Notes: generated by a model not told the origin, from the letters alone. 7,650 bases of DNA from a bacterium (GCA_040755755.1 JBFLZW010000037.1:8006-15655); one strand, 5' to 3'; positions 1-6,747 are shown, numbered from the stretch's first letter. Program-made: numbers and translations.

Positions 1-360
1 CTTCGGTCACCAATTTCTCGGTCTATGCTGAGTGCCTGCTGGTGATATTCGATAGCCTTCTCTATCTGTCCAAGCTCTCTGTAGACAATCCCCAGGTTAC
101 CTAAATCAATCCCCTCACTCTTTCGGTCACCAATTTCTCGGTCTATGCTGAGTGCCTGCTGATGATATTCGATAGCCTTCTCCATCTGTCCAATGGCTCT
201 GTGGGCGAGGCCCATGTTGCCTAACACAATCCCCTCGTCCCTTCGGTCACCAATTTCACGGTTTATGCTGAGTGCCAGCTGGTAGTACTCAATAGCCTTT
301 TCCATCTGTCCAAGGTCGTTATAGGTAAGCCCCAGCCTATTCAGCCATGCCCCTTCCTTT
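1..360 (-). repeat. Tandem 120-bp TPR-coding repeats, three units visible
   Basis: Three direct repeats (1-120, 121-240, 241-360) each encode one 40-residue TPR unit of the STAND gene. Units 1 and 2 differ at about 18 of 120 positions by eye, and only 3 of these fall in the first 73 bases. Unit 3 is more diverged. The array is cut by the window edge, so further units probably follow. The conserved stretch encodes the TPR helix B plus linker (ALSIDREIGDR), while the other part of each unit varies. Confidence 0.95.
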
Positions 361-2078
361 ATTCGATTTTTTAGTTGAAGAGCTGATTTCCATCCGGTTT
401 CATTGACGGTTAATCGCTCTATCCAATATCCTTGAATATCCATATAGTCCTCTATTGCCCAAGCCAGGCGCATGGCTGCATCCCACGCACCCCGCTTAAT
501 ACACACTTTTAGGAGATATACTATATGTAGTCGTTCAGTATCAAGATGATGGTAACCTATAAGTCCTTTCTTTGTCTCCGCTTCTGCTAAGTATATGTAT
601 TTATCTATTAATCTTTCAATTACATTGCTACCCACTTGTAACCGTTCATGTGCATAAGTATGAATAAGAGCATGGCTTACTTCATAGCGGTCGGCATTAA
701 TTGATAATAAAAAACCATAGCCAGTGAGCTGTTTAAAGGCCAGCCTTACTTCTCTGAGAGAAAAACCTAAAACTTCACTTATCAAATTTCGACTGAATGG
801 AGCAAGAGCAAGGCATCCGCAAAGAGCTATAACAGATATAGCTTGTTCGCCCACCTGCTTTAAAGAACGTTGTAATAACCAGGGAACGCTATTCTCGCGG
901 TGCCGTTTTTCGTCGGGATCAAGAGCATCAAGCGGTGTTTTCTCTAGCCATTCTAGGTATGATGAGACAGTCTCATCTTTGGTTTGCCTTAAATAGTGTC
1001 CAATAAGACGCACTGCTAGAGGTAAGCCTCCAACAATTTCACAGGTGCTCTTGGCAGAATTTTCGTTATCTATCTTGCCTTCTGCCCAGTCATACAGGAG
1101 TTTTAGTGCCTCATCTGGCTCTAAGGGTGCTAAATCCTCACGGTCTACTACAGCATCACGGCTATTCCGGCTTGTTATTAGTATTCCGCAATTGCCTGCT
1201 ACTCTCAGGACTTTTCTTAAGTCATCAGCCTCTTCGGTACCATCTAAAACCAGTAAGACCCGTTTCCCTGAAAGAGCATTAAAGGCTGCATCAGCAGGGT
1301 TCGGTTTTGGTTCATAGCCAAATGCACGGGCAATTGCCTCAAGAGCCTTGTTAGTATCTGGTTGGCCATAAAAACTATAAAATACTACTCCATCCTCGAA
1401 GCGCTCTGGTGGCTTATTATCTGAGATCATCCGCTTCAATATTTCAGCAGCGAGCGCAGTCTTTCCAATTCCGCCAGGGGCACAGATAGTAATAATACTG
1501 CCTGGTTGCAGCCTGGGTAGTATCTTATTTATTTGTGCTTCCCGGCCAAGGAAATAATCAGCCGGGCGAGGACGCTGCAAAGGTTTTTTTATAGATGCGG
1601 TTTGGGAAGTACCTTCGTTCTTCTCTGCTTGATCTTCTAATAAAGGATTAAACTCAACCTTTGTTATTTTATAGTCACCAAGCCAAAATAAAGCACTCTC
1701 AAAGTCTTTATCTTGATTATGGAAAAAGGCTGTTGCAAAATCATGTTTTACTTTTTTATCCTCAATAAGTTTCCAATTATTACCTGCGGAACGTGAAAGA
1801 GTAAACGGATAATTTTTCCCATATCTACGAGAATTTGCATAATCCCGCCACTGCCTGTAGAATTTTGGATAGCTCTCACCTTCCAAAGGAATCATCATCT
1901 TTAATTCCTTGGCAGATATTTTTCCTTTTCCTTGCGCCATCCACTTAACTATAGTCAAGATACTTTTATACCGCAGACCATCGTCACTGGTTGAGAATCC
2001 AATAAGTAACTTTTCCTCATCAGTGATTATTTCAAATGCTCTTGGGACTGTCGTTGTCTTAATTTTTACTATCTTCAT
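1..2078 (-). CDS. NB-ARC/STAND ATPase with C-terminal TPR array (partial, 3' end outside window)
   Basis: I read 692 codons from an ATG at 2078; an in-frame TGA six codons upstream limits the start, and the stop lies beyond base 1. Residues 1-165 are an unrecognised N-terminal region. Residues 40-106 could form a winged helix (inferred only). The NTPase core follows a 'FLGRE' entry motif at 177-180. The P-loop is APGGIGKT at 200-207, Walker B is RVLLVLD at 273-279, the sensor-like ITSRN is at 301-305 and GGLPLAV is at 350-356. Residues 400-500 look like the winged-helix part that follows NB-ARC cores. TPRs start near residue 575 with a 40-residue period and the motif QMEKAIEYHQQALSI. Such STAND proteins are known as nucleotide switches: the repeats sense a ligand and the N-terminal domain acts. 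Many prokaryotic relatives serve in antiphage defence or regulation; which applies here is not visible. No strong ribosome binding site precedes the ATG. Confidence 0.93.
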   Translation of the reverse strand, partial: MKIVKIKTTTVPRAFEIITDEEKLLIGFSTSDDGLRYKSILTIVKWMAQGKGKISAKELKMMIPLEGESYPKFYRQWRDYANSRRYGKNYPFTLSRSAGNNWKLIEDKKVKHDFATAFFHNQDKDFESALFWLGDYKITKVEFNPLLEDQAEKNEGTSQTASIKKPLQRPRPADYFLGREAQINKILPRLQPGSIITICAPGGIGKTALAAEILKRMISDNKPPERFEDGVVFYSFYGQPDTNKALEAIARAFGYEPKPNPADAAFNALSGKRVLLVLDGTEEADDLRKVLRVAGNCGILITSRNSRDAVVDREDLAPLEPDEALKLLYDWAEGKIDNENSAKSTCEIVGGLPLAVRLIGHYLRQTKDETVSSYLEWLEKTPLDALDPDEKRHRENSVPWLLQRSLKQVGEQAISVIALCGCLALAPFSRNLISEVLGFSLREVRLAFKQLTGYGFLLSINADRYEVSHALIHTYAHERLQVGSNVIERLIDKYIYLAEAETKKGLIGYHHLDTERLHIVYLLKVCIKRGAWDAAMRLAWAIEDYMDIQGYWIERLTVNETGWKSALQLKNRIKEGAWLNRLGLTYNDLGQMEKAIEYYQLALSINREIGDRRDEGIVLGNMGLAHRAIGQMEKAIEYHQQALSIDREIGDRKSEGIDLGNLGIVYRELGQIEKAIEYHQQALSIDREIGDR

Positions 2079-2232
2079 ATCCAGTTGCAGATCTCATAAA
2101 ATTAACCAAAATCCGAATATTTATTAAAATAAGAATCAAGAATTACCTACAGTTATGGCCTCTTCAAAAGTTGCAATGCAACTGACCTTCCTACCAAAAA
2201 ATCGTTAGGCTATTCTGTTATCAGCAAGGATT
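2079..2232 (-). promoter_or_regulatory. Intergenic region upstream of the STAND gene with a 15-bp dyad
   Basis: This 154-bp AT-rich gap separates two minus-strand genes. It holds a perfect dyad at 2169-2183 (AGTTGCA-A-TGCAACT). The half-site AGTTGCA recurs at 2083-2089, just ahead of the STAND start codon. The minus strand also shows a TTGATT followed by AT-rich sequence around 2105-2130 that could be promoter-like, but the spacing is poor. The dyad could be an operator for the STAND gene; this is inference. Confidence 0.3.
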
Positions 2233-2637
2233 TCAAGGCCGTTCATTTTCTATATCTCTTGGCTGAAGCATAGGATATTTGTCTGTGATTTTTCTAATAA
2301 CGTCTTCAAGGCCATCATTAGAAACAAGTTTTAATTGAACATAATGGTTAGGTCCAGTATATGGCAGCATATAGGGTTCAAACCAATCTTTCATCGGCTT
2401 ATATAGAACTGATATCCCCACAGTGGCACCGGCTAAATGGTAAAAACCCCAGTTGTAGTGTTCGCGGTGCGGGTCATCACAGCATCCTAAAACCGACTCT
2501 CCAAGCTTGCCTAGATCGACCCTTATCTTTCTCTCAAGTGCTCGTGTTTCATCCTCGTTTGCAGGCTCGTAATAGAGTAAAGCCTTCTCGTATTTTCCCC
2601 TCGTTACACCGTTATGCTGACCTCTATATTTTGCCAT
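2233..2637 (-). CDS. Hypothetical protein, 134 residues, unknown function
   Basis: I do not recognise this family. The protein starts MAKYRGQHNG and has no signal peptide or clear membrane span. The first 50 residues are charged and probably helical. The middle (about 45-85) has the notable run LGCCDDPHREHYNWGFYHLAG, close enough Cys and His to bind a metal, although no standard zinc motif is formed. The C-terminus is charged (RDIENERP). I prefer this strand to the overlapping plus-strand frame at 2361-2705 because its composition is that of a globular protein. The ribosome binding site is weak. It precedes the STAND ATPase gene by 154 bp in the same direction, so it may be a partner protein, but that rests on position alone. 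Confidence 0.6.
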   Translation of the reverse strand: MAKYRGQHNGVTRGKYEKALLYYEPANEDETRALERKIRVDLGKLGESVLGCCDDPHREHYNWGFYHLAGATVGISVLYKPMKDWFEPYMLPYTGPNHYVQLKLVSNDGLEDVIRKITDKYPMLQPRDIENERP

Positions 2638-2734
2638 CTTATTCAGCTCACAGTCAAAGAAAAAAGGCCAACTATATAAACCTTTCCTTTGTAACTACCA
2701 TTTAGGGGTAAAAACCCATAGTGGGGGCTTTATT
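2638..2734. promoter_or_regulatory. Divergent intergenic region between the 134-residue gene and the HTH gene
   Basis: These 97 bases lie between divergently oriented genes and should carry promoters for both. I see an AT-rich TATATA at about 2672-2677, usable as a minus-strand -10, but no convincing -35 partner. The plus-strand side has a GTGGGGGC stretch at 2721-2728 that may serve as the ribosome binding site of the GTG at 2735. Short GGGT/ACCC and CCCA/TGGG pairings are present but too small to call a terminator. Confidence 0.25.
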
Positions 2735-3109
2735 GTGAACAGGCAAAGACACAGACATCCAGAAAAATCAGCTAAGCGCTCGGATAATACGTCTGTGTCC
2801 GCTTCTGGCGTTCCGAATAAAGATGATGCTTACCTGGCAATATGGGTATTAAAAAAGTTAGGTTGGTCGGCCAGAAGGATTGCAAAGCTGAATTTGCCCA
2901 CCTCTCACCATACGATAACTAATTATTTTTCAGAGGCTTGTGAACTAATTAAAGAAGAAAAATTGCCCATTATGGATACAGGTAAGGAATCACCAAAGCT
3001 TTTGCTATCTGAGGATCTTGAATATCTTGACGCGAAGGTTAACCAAAATCCCTGCGGTGGCGGCAGGAGAGTCATGCCCCACCATTATGGCAGTGATTGG
3101 GATGATTAA
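2735..3109 (+). CDS. Small helix-turn-helix protein, C-terminus probably frameshifted
   Basis: The frame starts with GTG at 2735, preceded by a G-rich stretch about 7 bases away, and gives 124 residues. Residues 1-28 are basic and probably disordered. Residues 30-66 (DDAYLAIWVLKKLGWSARRI, then AKLNLPTSHHTITNYF) read as a helix-turn-helix of the kind seen in recombinase/transposase-like and small regulatory proteins. Residues 68-103 look helical. From about residue 106 the sequence turns un-protein-like (CGGGRRVMPHHYGSDWDD), while the +1 frame continues sensibly to 3200. I therefore suspect a one-base shift at the CCC at 3050-3052. It diverges from the minus-strand pair, which would suit a local DNA-binding regulator, but a remnant of a larger recombination gene is equally possible. 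Confidence 0.6.
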   Translation: MNRQRHRHPEKSAKRSDNTSVSASGVPNKDDAYLAIWVLKKLGWSARRIAKLNLPTSHHTITNYFSEACELIKEEKLPIMDTGKESPKLLLSEDLEYLDAKVNQNPCGGGRRVMPHHYGSDWDD

Positions 3110-3200
3110 AAGAAAAAGCCTCTGGATTCATGACGGGAAGGTTTCTCTACATTGCAGGTTTGATCACGATCTTATGACAAGAACTTTAAAGGATGTATGA
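3051..3200 (+). pseudogene. Out-of-frame continuation of the HTH gene
   Basis: In the +1 frame relative to the HTH gene, codons from 3051 encode PAVAAGESCPTIMAVIGMIK and go on through KSLWIHDGKV to a TGA at 3198-3200. The text joins naturally to the HTH protein's ...YLDAKVNQN at the CCC run. Skipping one C would give a single protein of about 154 residues. There is no good independent start: the only early one is a TTG at 3018 with no clear ribosome binding site. A sequencing error, a decayed gene or a programmed shift are all possible. Confidence 0.4.
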
Positions 3201-3312
3201 GGAATTATCCTGAAAAATATATGCAAAGGTATAGGAAGGATTAGCAGGCCATTATTTCTCAGTAAAGTCAAAACTTCTTTTTCTGAACCAATCTTTAAAG
3301 GGAGTCAAGCTA
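3201..3312 (+). other. Intergenic gap upstream of the signalling cassette
   Basis: These 112 AT-rich bases contain no gene I can support. They should hold the cassette promoter if the operon starts at 3313. A TATAGG at about 3231-3236 could be a -10, but I find no convincing -35. The end carries the ribosome binding site of the next gene (AAAGGGAG, 3297-3304). Confidence 0.35.
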
Positions 3313-3801
3313 ATGAAAAAAAATATCCTAGCCACATCAATCACCATAATATTCATCGACCTCATCATTACTTTTGCCGAGCGTTCATACATTATCCGTG
3401 GGCTGGTCCCGTTTTACAGCATACTGGTGCACAGGTATTTCACCATCAAAGCCTATGACGTGTTTCTAGTCATCGGGTTTCTTATCCTCCGGATCATTTA
3501 TGCCCATAACGGCATTAATTTCAAGACCCTGGCATCTCTGCGCTACCTGTTTTATCCCAGGGACATCAAAGACATTGCTTTCATGGCCGTTGCAGCTATC
3601 ATAACTCACTTTTACCTTTTCACCTGGCTGACACAAATCCTATCAGATCCTATCAAGGCAATAATCCTGGCCCCTGATGCAATAAAAAAATCAGTAATCG
3701 TTATCCTGCCATTTATTTGGCTATTGGCACTAACAGTCATTAGCCGGTGTATTGCTACCGGAATATCCCGGAACACTCAACCCATGCCTTCCACCTGGTA
3801 A
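3313..3801 (+). CDS. Four-helix integral membrane protein of unknown function
   Basis: The protein has 162 residues and starts at an ATG with a good ribosome binding site (AAAGGGAG, 7 to 8 bases upstream). Hydrophobic segments at about 4-21, 47-65, 86-107 and 125-146 are likely membrane helices. The loop between the second and third (about 66-85) is basic and the C-terminus is short and polar, so both ends may face the cytoplasm. I see no catalytic motif and do not recognise the family. It is the first gene of the cassette, 39 bp ahead of the vWA gene on the same strand. I infer that it anchors the phospho-signalling proteins to the membrane or senses envelope state; the evidence is position only. 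Confidence 0.75.
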   Translation: MKKNILATSITIIFIDLIITFAERSYIIRGLVPFYSILVHRYFTIKAYDVFLVIGFLILRIIYAHNGINFKTLASLRYLFYPRDIKDIAFMAVAAIITHFYLFTWLTQILSDPIKAIILAPDAIKKSVIVILPFIWLLALTVISRCIATGISRNTQPMPSTW

Positions 3802-3840
3802 GGCAGATTATCAACCCATTTATCAAAAGGAGGTCTTAAA

Positions 3841-4497
3841 ATGGCCAGCACTCAGGTTTTTAATGACAAGGAAAAGAGAAGCATCACCGAAAGAGCCACT
3901 CTACTATTGAGAGGTTCAGAGGAAAGAAGTAGCGTCGAAAAAACCGCCAATGATCTTCTCCTGGATATCAGCGGTTCTATGGGTGATCCAGTCGGAAGGG
4001 GGGATCAGAGGAGCAAGACGGATGGTGTGAAAGAGGCGGTCACCATGTTTGTGAGCAGGATGTCGCCCACTGCATGGCTATCCATTATATTGTTCAACGG
4101 CTCTGCGAGACTGCTCTGGCCCATGCAGCCGCTTGAAGACAAGGGCAAGGTAATCAATGAGGTACAGAAGATTATAGCCGACGGCTCAACTAATATGGCA
4201 GAAGGTATGATGATGGCGCTTGAGCAATTCAAGAAAGCTCCTAAAGAGTTCACCAAAAGATTGTTCGTGCTTAGTGACGGGATTTCAGGCAGTAACCCGA
4301 TGCATGCGGCAGACCTGCTTAAGAAAGCAGGCGCACGCATTACATCCATCGGCTTCGGGGATGACCTTGGAGCTCTGGATACGACAGTCCTTAAGGCCGT
4401 AGCCAGCACCTCGCCGTCTGGAAATCCCGAATACTATCATTTCCTTGATTCTGCGAACCTGACCTGCTTCATGGAAAATAAGACACGGGTCATATAG
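3841..4497 (+). CDS. vWA-domain protein, TerY-like
   Basis: The ribosome binding site AAAGGAGG (3826-3833) decides the ATG at 3841; the product has 218 residues. A single von Willebrand factor A domain fills residues 37-205. The metal-ion-dependent adhesion site is complete: D42-I-S44-G-S46, T117 in DGSTNM and D146 in VLSDG. Vertebrate-type vWA proteins use this site to bind Mg2+ and a partner's acidic residue. No signal peptide or membrane helix is visible, so it should be cytoplasmic, as TerY proteins are. The first 36 residues are charged and may be an extension. The phosphatase gene follows after 13 bp, and its ribosome binding site overlaps this gene's stop codon. By analogy with TerY-P triads it is probably the scaffold or adaptor that the kinase and phosphatase act on. 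Confidence 0.92.
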   Translation: MASTQVFNDKEKRSITERATLLLRGSEERSSVEKTANDLLLDISGSMGDPVGRGDQRSKTDGVKEAVTMFVSRMSPTAWLSIILFNGSARLLWPMQPLEDKGKVINEVQKIIADGSTNMAEGMMMALEQFKKAPKEFTKRLFVLSDGISGSNPMHAADLLKKAGARITSIGFGDDLGALDTTVLKAVASTSPSGNPEYYHFLDSANLTCFMENKTRVI

Positions 4498-4510
4498 GAG
4501 GGGTTAAGCA

Positions 4511-5320
4511 ATGGCAAATATAGCCGCAACTTCTGAAAAAGGCTTGCGCAAATTCCAGCAGGACAGTTACCGGTTCAACCTGATCGGCGGGACAGCCTGC
4601 CTTGTTGTAGCTGACGGGAACGGCGGGAACAATGCGGAAGTGCTTTCAGCAAAAGCCGCTGATAGCTGCATGTCCTGCCTGAGCCTGGCACTATCAAACG
4701 GCAGGGATATCGGTTCGGACGATTGCCTTCGGACAATAGGCATCGGGGCCATCAATTTTGCTGCGGATGCTGTCATGCAGGAAAAAGACTCCAATCATAA
4801 TCTTGCTAATGCCGGGACAACCATTACGGTTGTCCTGGCCTCTCCCCCAAGGGCTGGTGCATTCTGGATCGGGGACTCAGGGGCCTATATCTATGATTCA
4901 GACGGCCTGCTCCATCTCACTAACCCGTTGCATACACTGGCAGAGAGGCTGATTGAGCAAGGCCAGGATCCATCGATACGCACTAAACAGCCCGGCCTTA
5001 ACTCTGTGCTCACAAGATGTGCCGGGCATGAAAGCTGTGAGCCGAGTTCAAGGATAATCCGCATGGAAGGCCAGGCAATATTGCTTGCCGGAAGCGACGG
5101 AGTCTTCGGCTACCTGCCGGAAGAAGCGTTGACAGACATCCTGAAGAACAACTTGGGAGAATGCTACGATATCCGGGAGCTTGTCAAATCTATTGTCGAT
5201 ACAAGCCTTCTTGTTTACAACTCTGACGACAACTGCACCCTCATCGGATGCACGATCCAGCCGCACCACAAGCTGGCCTGCAAGACCAGCTATCTCACAA
5301 AACTCTATGAGTGGAGGTAA
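4511..5320 (+). CDS. PP2C-family Ser/Thr protein phosphatase
   Basis: This 269-residue cytoplasmic protein matches a minimal bacterial PP2C (PPM) domain over its whole length. Metal-binding motifs are present in order: QQDSY at 16-20, VVADGNGG at 32-39 (the family's usual DGxGG, with D35), AGTTITV at 101-107, GDSGAYIY at 121-128, AGSDGVFG at 193-200 (D196) and DDNCTLI at 239-245. PP2C enzymes remove phosphate from Ser/Thr with two Mn2+ or Mg2+ ions held by these aspartates. The motif usually written GDSR is GDSG here, so one common arginine is missing, but the aspartates are intact and the enzyme is probably active. The ribosome binding site AGGAGGGG (4496-4503) overlaps the vWA stop codon, which indicates translational coupling. 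The kinase encoded two genes downstream is its likely counterpart. Confidence 0.94.
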   Translation: MANIAATSEKGLRKFQQDSYRFNLIGGTACLVVADGNGGNNAEVLSAKAADSCMSCLSLALSNGRDIGSDDCLRTIGIGAINFAADAVMQEKDSNHNLANAGTTITVVLASPPRAGAFWIGDSGAYIYDSDGLLHLTNPLHTLAERLIEQGQDPSIRTKQPGLNSVLTRCAGHESCEPSSRIIRMEGQAILLAGSDGVFGYLPEEALTDILKNNLGECYDIRELVKSIVDTSLLVYNSDDNCTLIGCTIQPHHKLACKTSYLTKLYEWR

Positions 5321-5326
5321 GAACCA

Positions 5327-5683
5327 ATGGAATCAAAATATGTACTGGTAGTCAGCAACAAGGCATCAAACACTGAGAAAAGATATACGCTCGAAGAAGG
5401 CAAGGAAATCCTGGTCGGCGCTAATCCCATGGCGGCTATTCCGGTCGAGGATCAGTACATGTCTTACAACCACTTCTCCATCAATGTCAATGGAGGTAAG
5501 GTCGAGGTAAAAGACCTTAAGAGCACCAACGGTCTCTACCTTCAAATTGACGGATCTGTCCTGATTTCACCGGGCCAGACAATCATAGCCGGTAAATCCA
5601 TTTTCAAATTGGAACAGGAGGGCGATCCATGTTCTTCGGAAGGCGAACGCCAGCCGGATTCTACCCCGAACACAAAGATGTGA
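5327..5683 (+). CDS. Small stand-alone FHA-domain protein with altered phosphothreonine-binding motif
   Basis: The start codon lies 6 bp after the phosphatase stop, with GGAGG at 5313-5317 as ribosome binding site. The product has 118 residues. An FHA beta-sandwich covers about 5-96: ILVGANPM at 28-35 corresponds to the usual GR loop, YMSYNHFSINV at 44-54 to the SRxH loop and DLKSTNGLYL at 63-72 to the NG loop. S46, H49 and N68-G69 are kept, but the GR arginine is alanine (A32) and the SRxH arginine is tyrosine (Y47). FHA domains bind phosphothreonine through these positions, so this copy may be a structural adaptor or bind differently. The hydrophilic tail (97-118) is encoded in the stretch that overlaps the kinase gene by 55 bp in another frame. 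Confidence 0.9.
   Translation: MESKYVLVVSNKASNTEKRYTLEEGKEILVGANPMAAIPVEDQYMSYNHFSINVNGGKVEVKDLKSTNGLYLQIDGSVLISPGQTIIAGKSIFKLEQEGDPCSSEGERQPDSTPNTKM
5616..5622 (+). promoter_or_regulatory. Ribosome binding site of the kinase gene, inside the FHA gene
   Basis: AGGAGGG lies 6 bases before the ATG at 5629 and inside the preceding gene. It fixes the kinase start despite the 55-bp overlap, and makes coupled translation of the two genes likely. Confidence 0.85.
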
Positions 5684-6747
5684 TATACCGCAGGTACGAG
5701 GTCATTGAGATTATCGGCACGGGCGTCACCAGCATAGTCATTGTATGCATCGATCTCAGTACGAAAATGAAAGTTGCTGTCAAAAGGTTCTATCCTGAAA
5801 AGATGACTAAGAAGCTTGCAGAAAGGATCAGCCAGGAGATAAAGCTGAAGCTAAAAAGCGAATACCTGGTAAAGGCTGAACAATGTTTTGAGGAAAACGG
5901 CATCAAGCACATTGTCATGCCCCTGGTTGATGGCAAAACCCTGCGTGATGTCATTGCTATTAACGACAGGATAGATGAGATTTCAGCAGCACATTTTTCC
6001 CTCTGCCTGGCAAAGGCCGCTTTATGCCTGGGAAAAGAAGGCATCCAATCCTGCGACGTGAAACCCGAAAATGCTATCGTCACCACAGAGCGGGTGATCC
6101 TGATTGACCTCAACTGTTTCGAGAGGATCGGCTCAAGGCCTGAAGTTTCCAAGGGAACGCCCCCATATTCTCCACCGGAACTGGTAAAGAGAGACTGCCT
6201 GTCTGCCAAGACTGATGTTTACTCTGTCGGCGTGATAATGGCTGAGCTTATGCTGGGCAACGACGCTTTCTCAGGGATGGCAGCCAGATGGAGCCAGAAT
6301 GCAGAAAATGCGGTAAAACCGGATATCACGTTGCTGGTTTCAGAATACCCGGATGCAGCACGGATCATAGACAGGGCGCTTGAGCCTGACCAGCGAAAGA
6401 GGATAGGCACGGAAGAGCTTATCTGTGAGCTTTCTGATTATCTTGATTCACTTACCGGCTCTGCAACCCCAGGAAGGCTCGTCCTGGTATTCAGCAATGG
6501 CAGGCAGATACCTTTAACCGAGGGCAAAACGATCCTTGGAAGGAATGCCATAGACCCGGCGAATCTCTATATCTCGGAATCGCATTTTGAGCTTGATCTT
6601 GCAGGAAATGCGGTCAAGATGCGAAACCTCAGCAAAGTGAATCCCGCGAAGGTCAACGGTGCCAAAATAGACGGCAAATGGGTAAATCTCAATATCACGG
6701 ACGTCGTTCAGGCAGCCAATGTACAGATGACATTACAGATGGCTTAA
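5629..6747 (+). CDS. Serine/threonine protein kinase with C-terminal FHA domain (atypical catalytic loop)
   Basis: The protein has 372 residues. The Hanks-type kinase domain spans about 20-272: glycine loop IGTGVTSIV at 29-37, catalytic lysine K52 in VAVKRF, helix-C glutamate E70, catalytic loop SCDVKPEN at 141-148, DLN at 160-162 in place of DFG, a PPE at 182-184 in place of APE, and D196 in KTDVYSVG. The HRD histidine and arginine are replaced by Ser and Cys, so this is a non-RD kinase. All catalytic residues (K52, E70, D143, N148, D160) remain, which argues for activity. A second FHA domain fills about 283-372 and keeps the standard motifs: ILGRN at 302-306, ISESHFEL at 315-322, and N343-G344. 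It should bind a phosphothreonine target, perhaps on the kinase itself or the vWA protein. No transmembrane helix is present, unlike PknB-type sensors. It ends the four-gene phospho-signalling run. Confidence 0.94.
   Translation: MFFGRRTPAGFYPEHKDVIYRRYEVIEIIGTGVTSIVIVCIDLSTKMKVAVKRFYPEKMTKKLAERISQEIKLKLKSEYLVKAEQCFEENGIKHIVMPLVDGKTLRDVIAINDRIDEISAAHFSLCLAKAALCLGKEGIQSCDVKPENAIVTTERVILIDLNCFERIGSRPEVSKGTPPYSPPELVKRDCLSAKTDVYSVGVIMAELMLGNDAFSGMAARWSQNAENAVKPDITLLVSEYPDAARIIDRALEPDQRKRIGTEELICELSDYLDSLTGSATPGRLVLVFSNGRQIPLTEGKTILGRNAIDPANLYISESHFELDLAGNAVKMRNLSKVNPAKVNGAKIDGKWVNLNITDVVQAANVQMTLQMA

Noticed and set aside
1-360. CRISPR-like array
   Set aside because: The 120-bp repeats are contiguous, in frame and encode TPR units; there are no short repeats with unique spacers.
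724-1317. Two plus-strand frames of 90 codons each
   Set aside because: They lie antisense to the NB-ARC core of the STAND gene, and their serine- and arginine-rich composition is that of shadow frames.
2361-2705. Plus-strand frame of 114 codons
   Set aside because: It overlaps the minus-strand 134-residue gene, has no ribosome binding site and reads as low-quality protein.
3201-3312. Sigma-70 promoter for the cassette
   Set aside because: A TATAGG hexamer is present but no -35 at suitable spacing, so I do not call it.
4005-4409. Minus-strand frame of 134 codons inside the vWA gene
   Set aside because: The opposite strand encodes a clear vWA domain with a complete MIDAS, so this is a shadow.
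5790-6209. Minus-strand frame of 139 codons inside the kinase gene
   Set aside because: It is antisense to well-conserved kinase motifs and has no start signal.
3313-6747. Type VI secretion regulatory locus (kinase, phosphatase, FHA)
   Set aside because: No Tss structural gene is visible, and the vWA partner and the soluble kinase fit the TerY-P layout better. The flanks would settle it.
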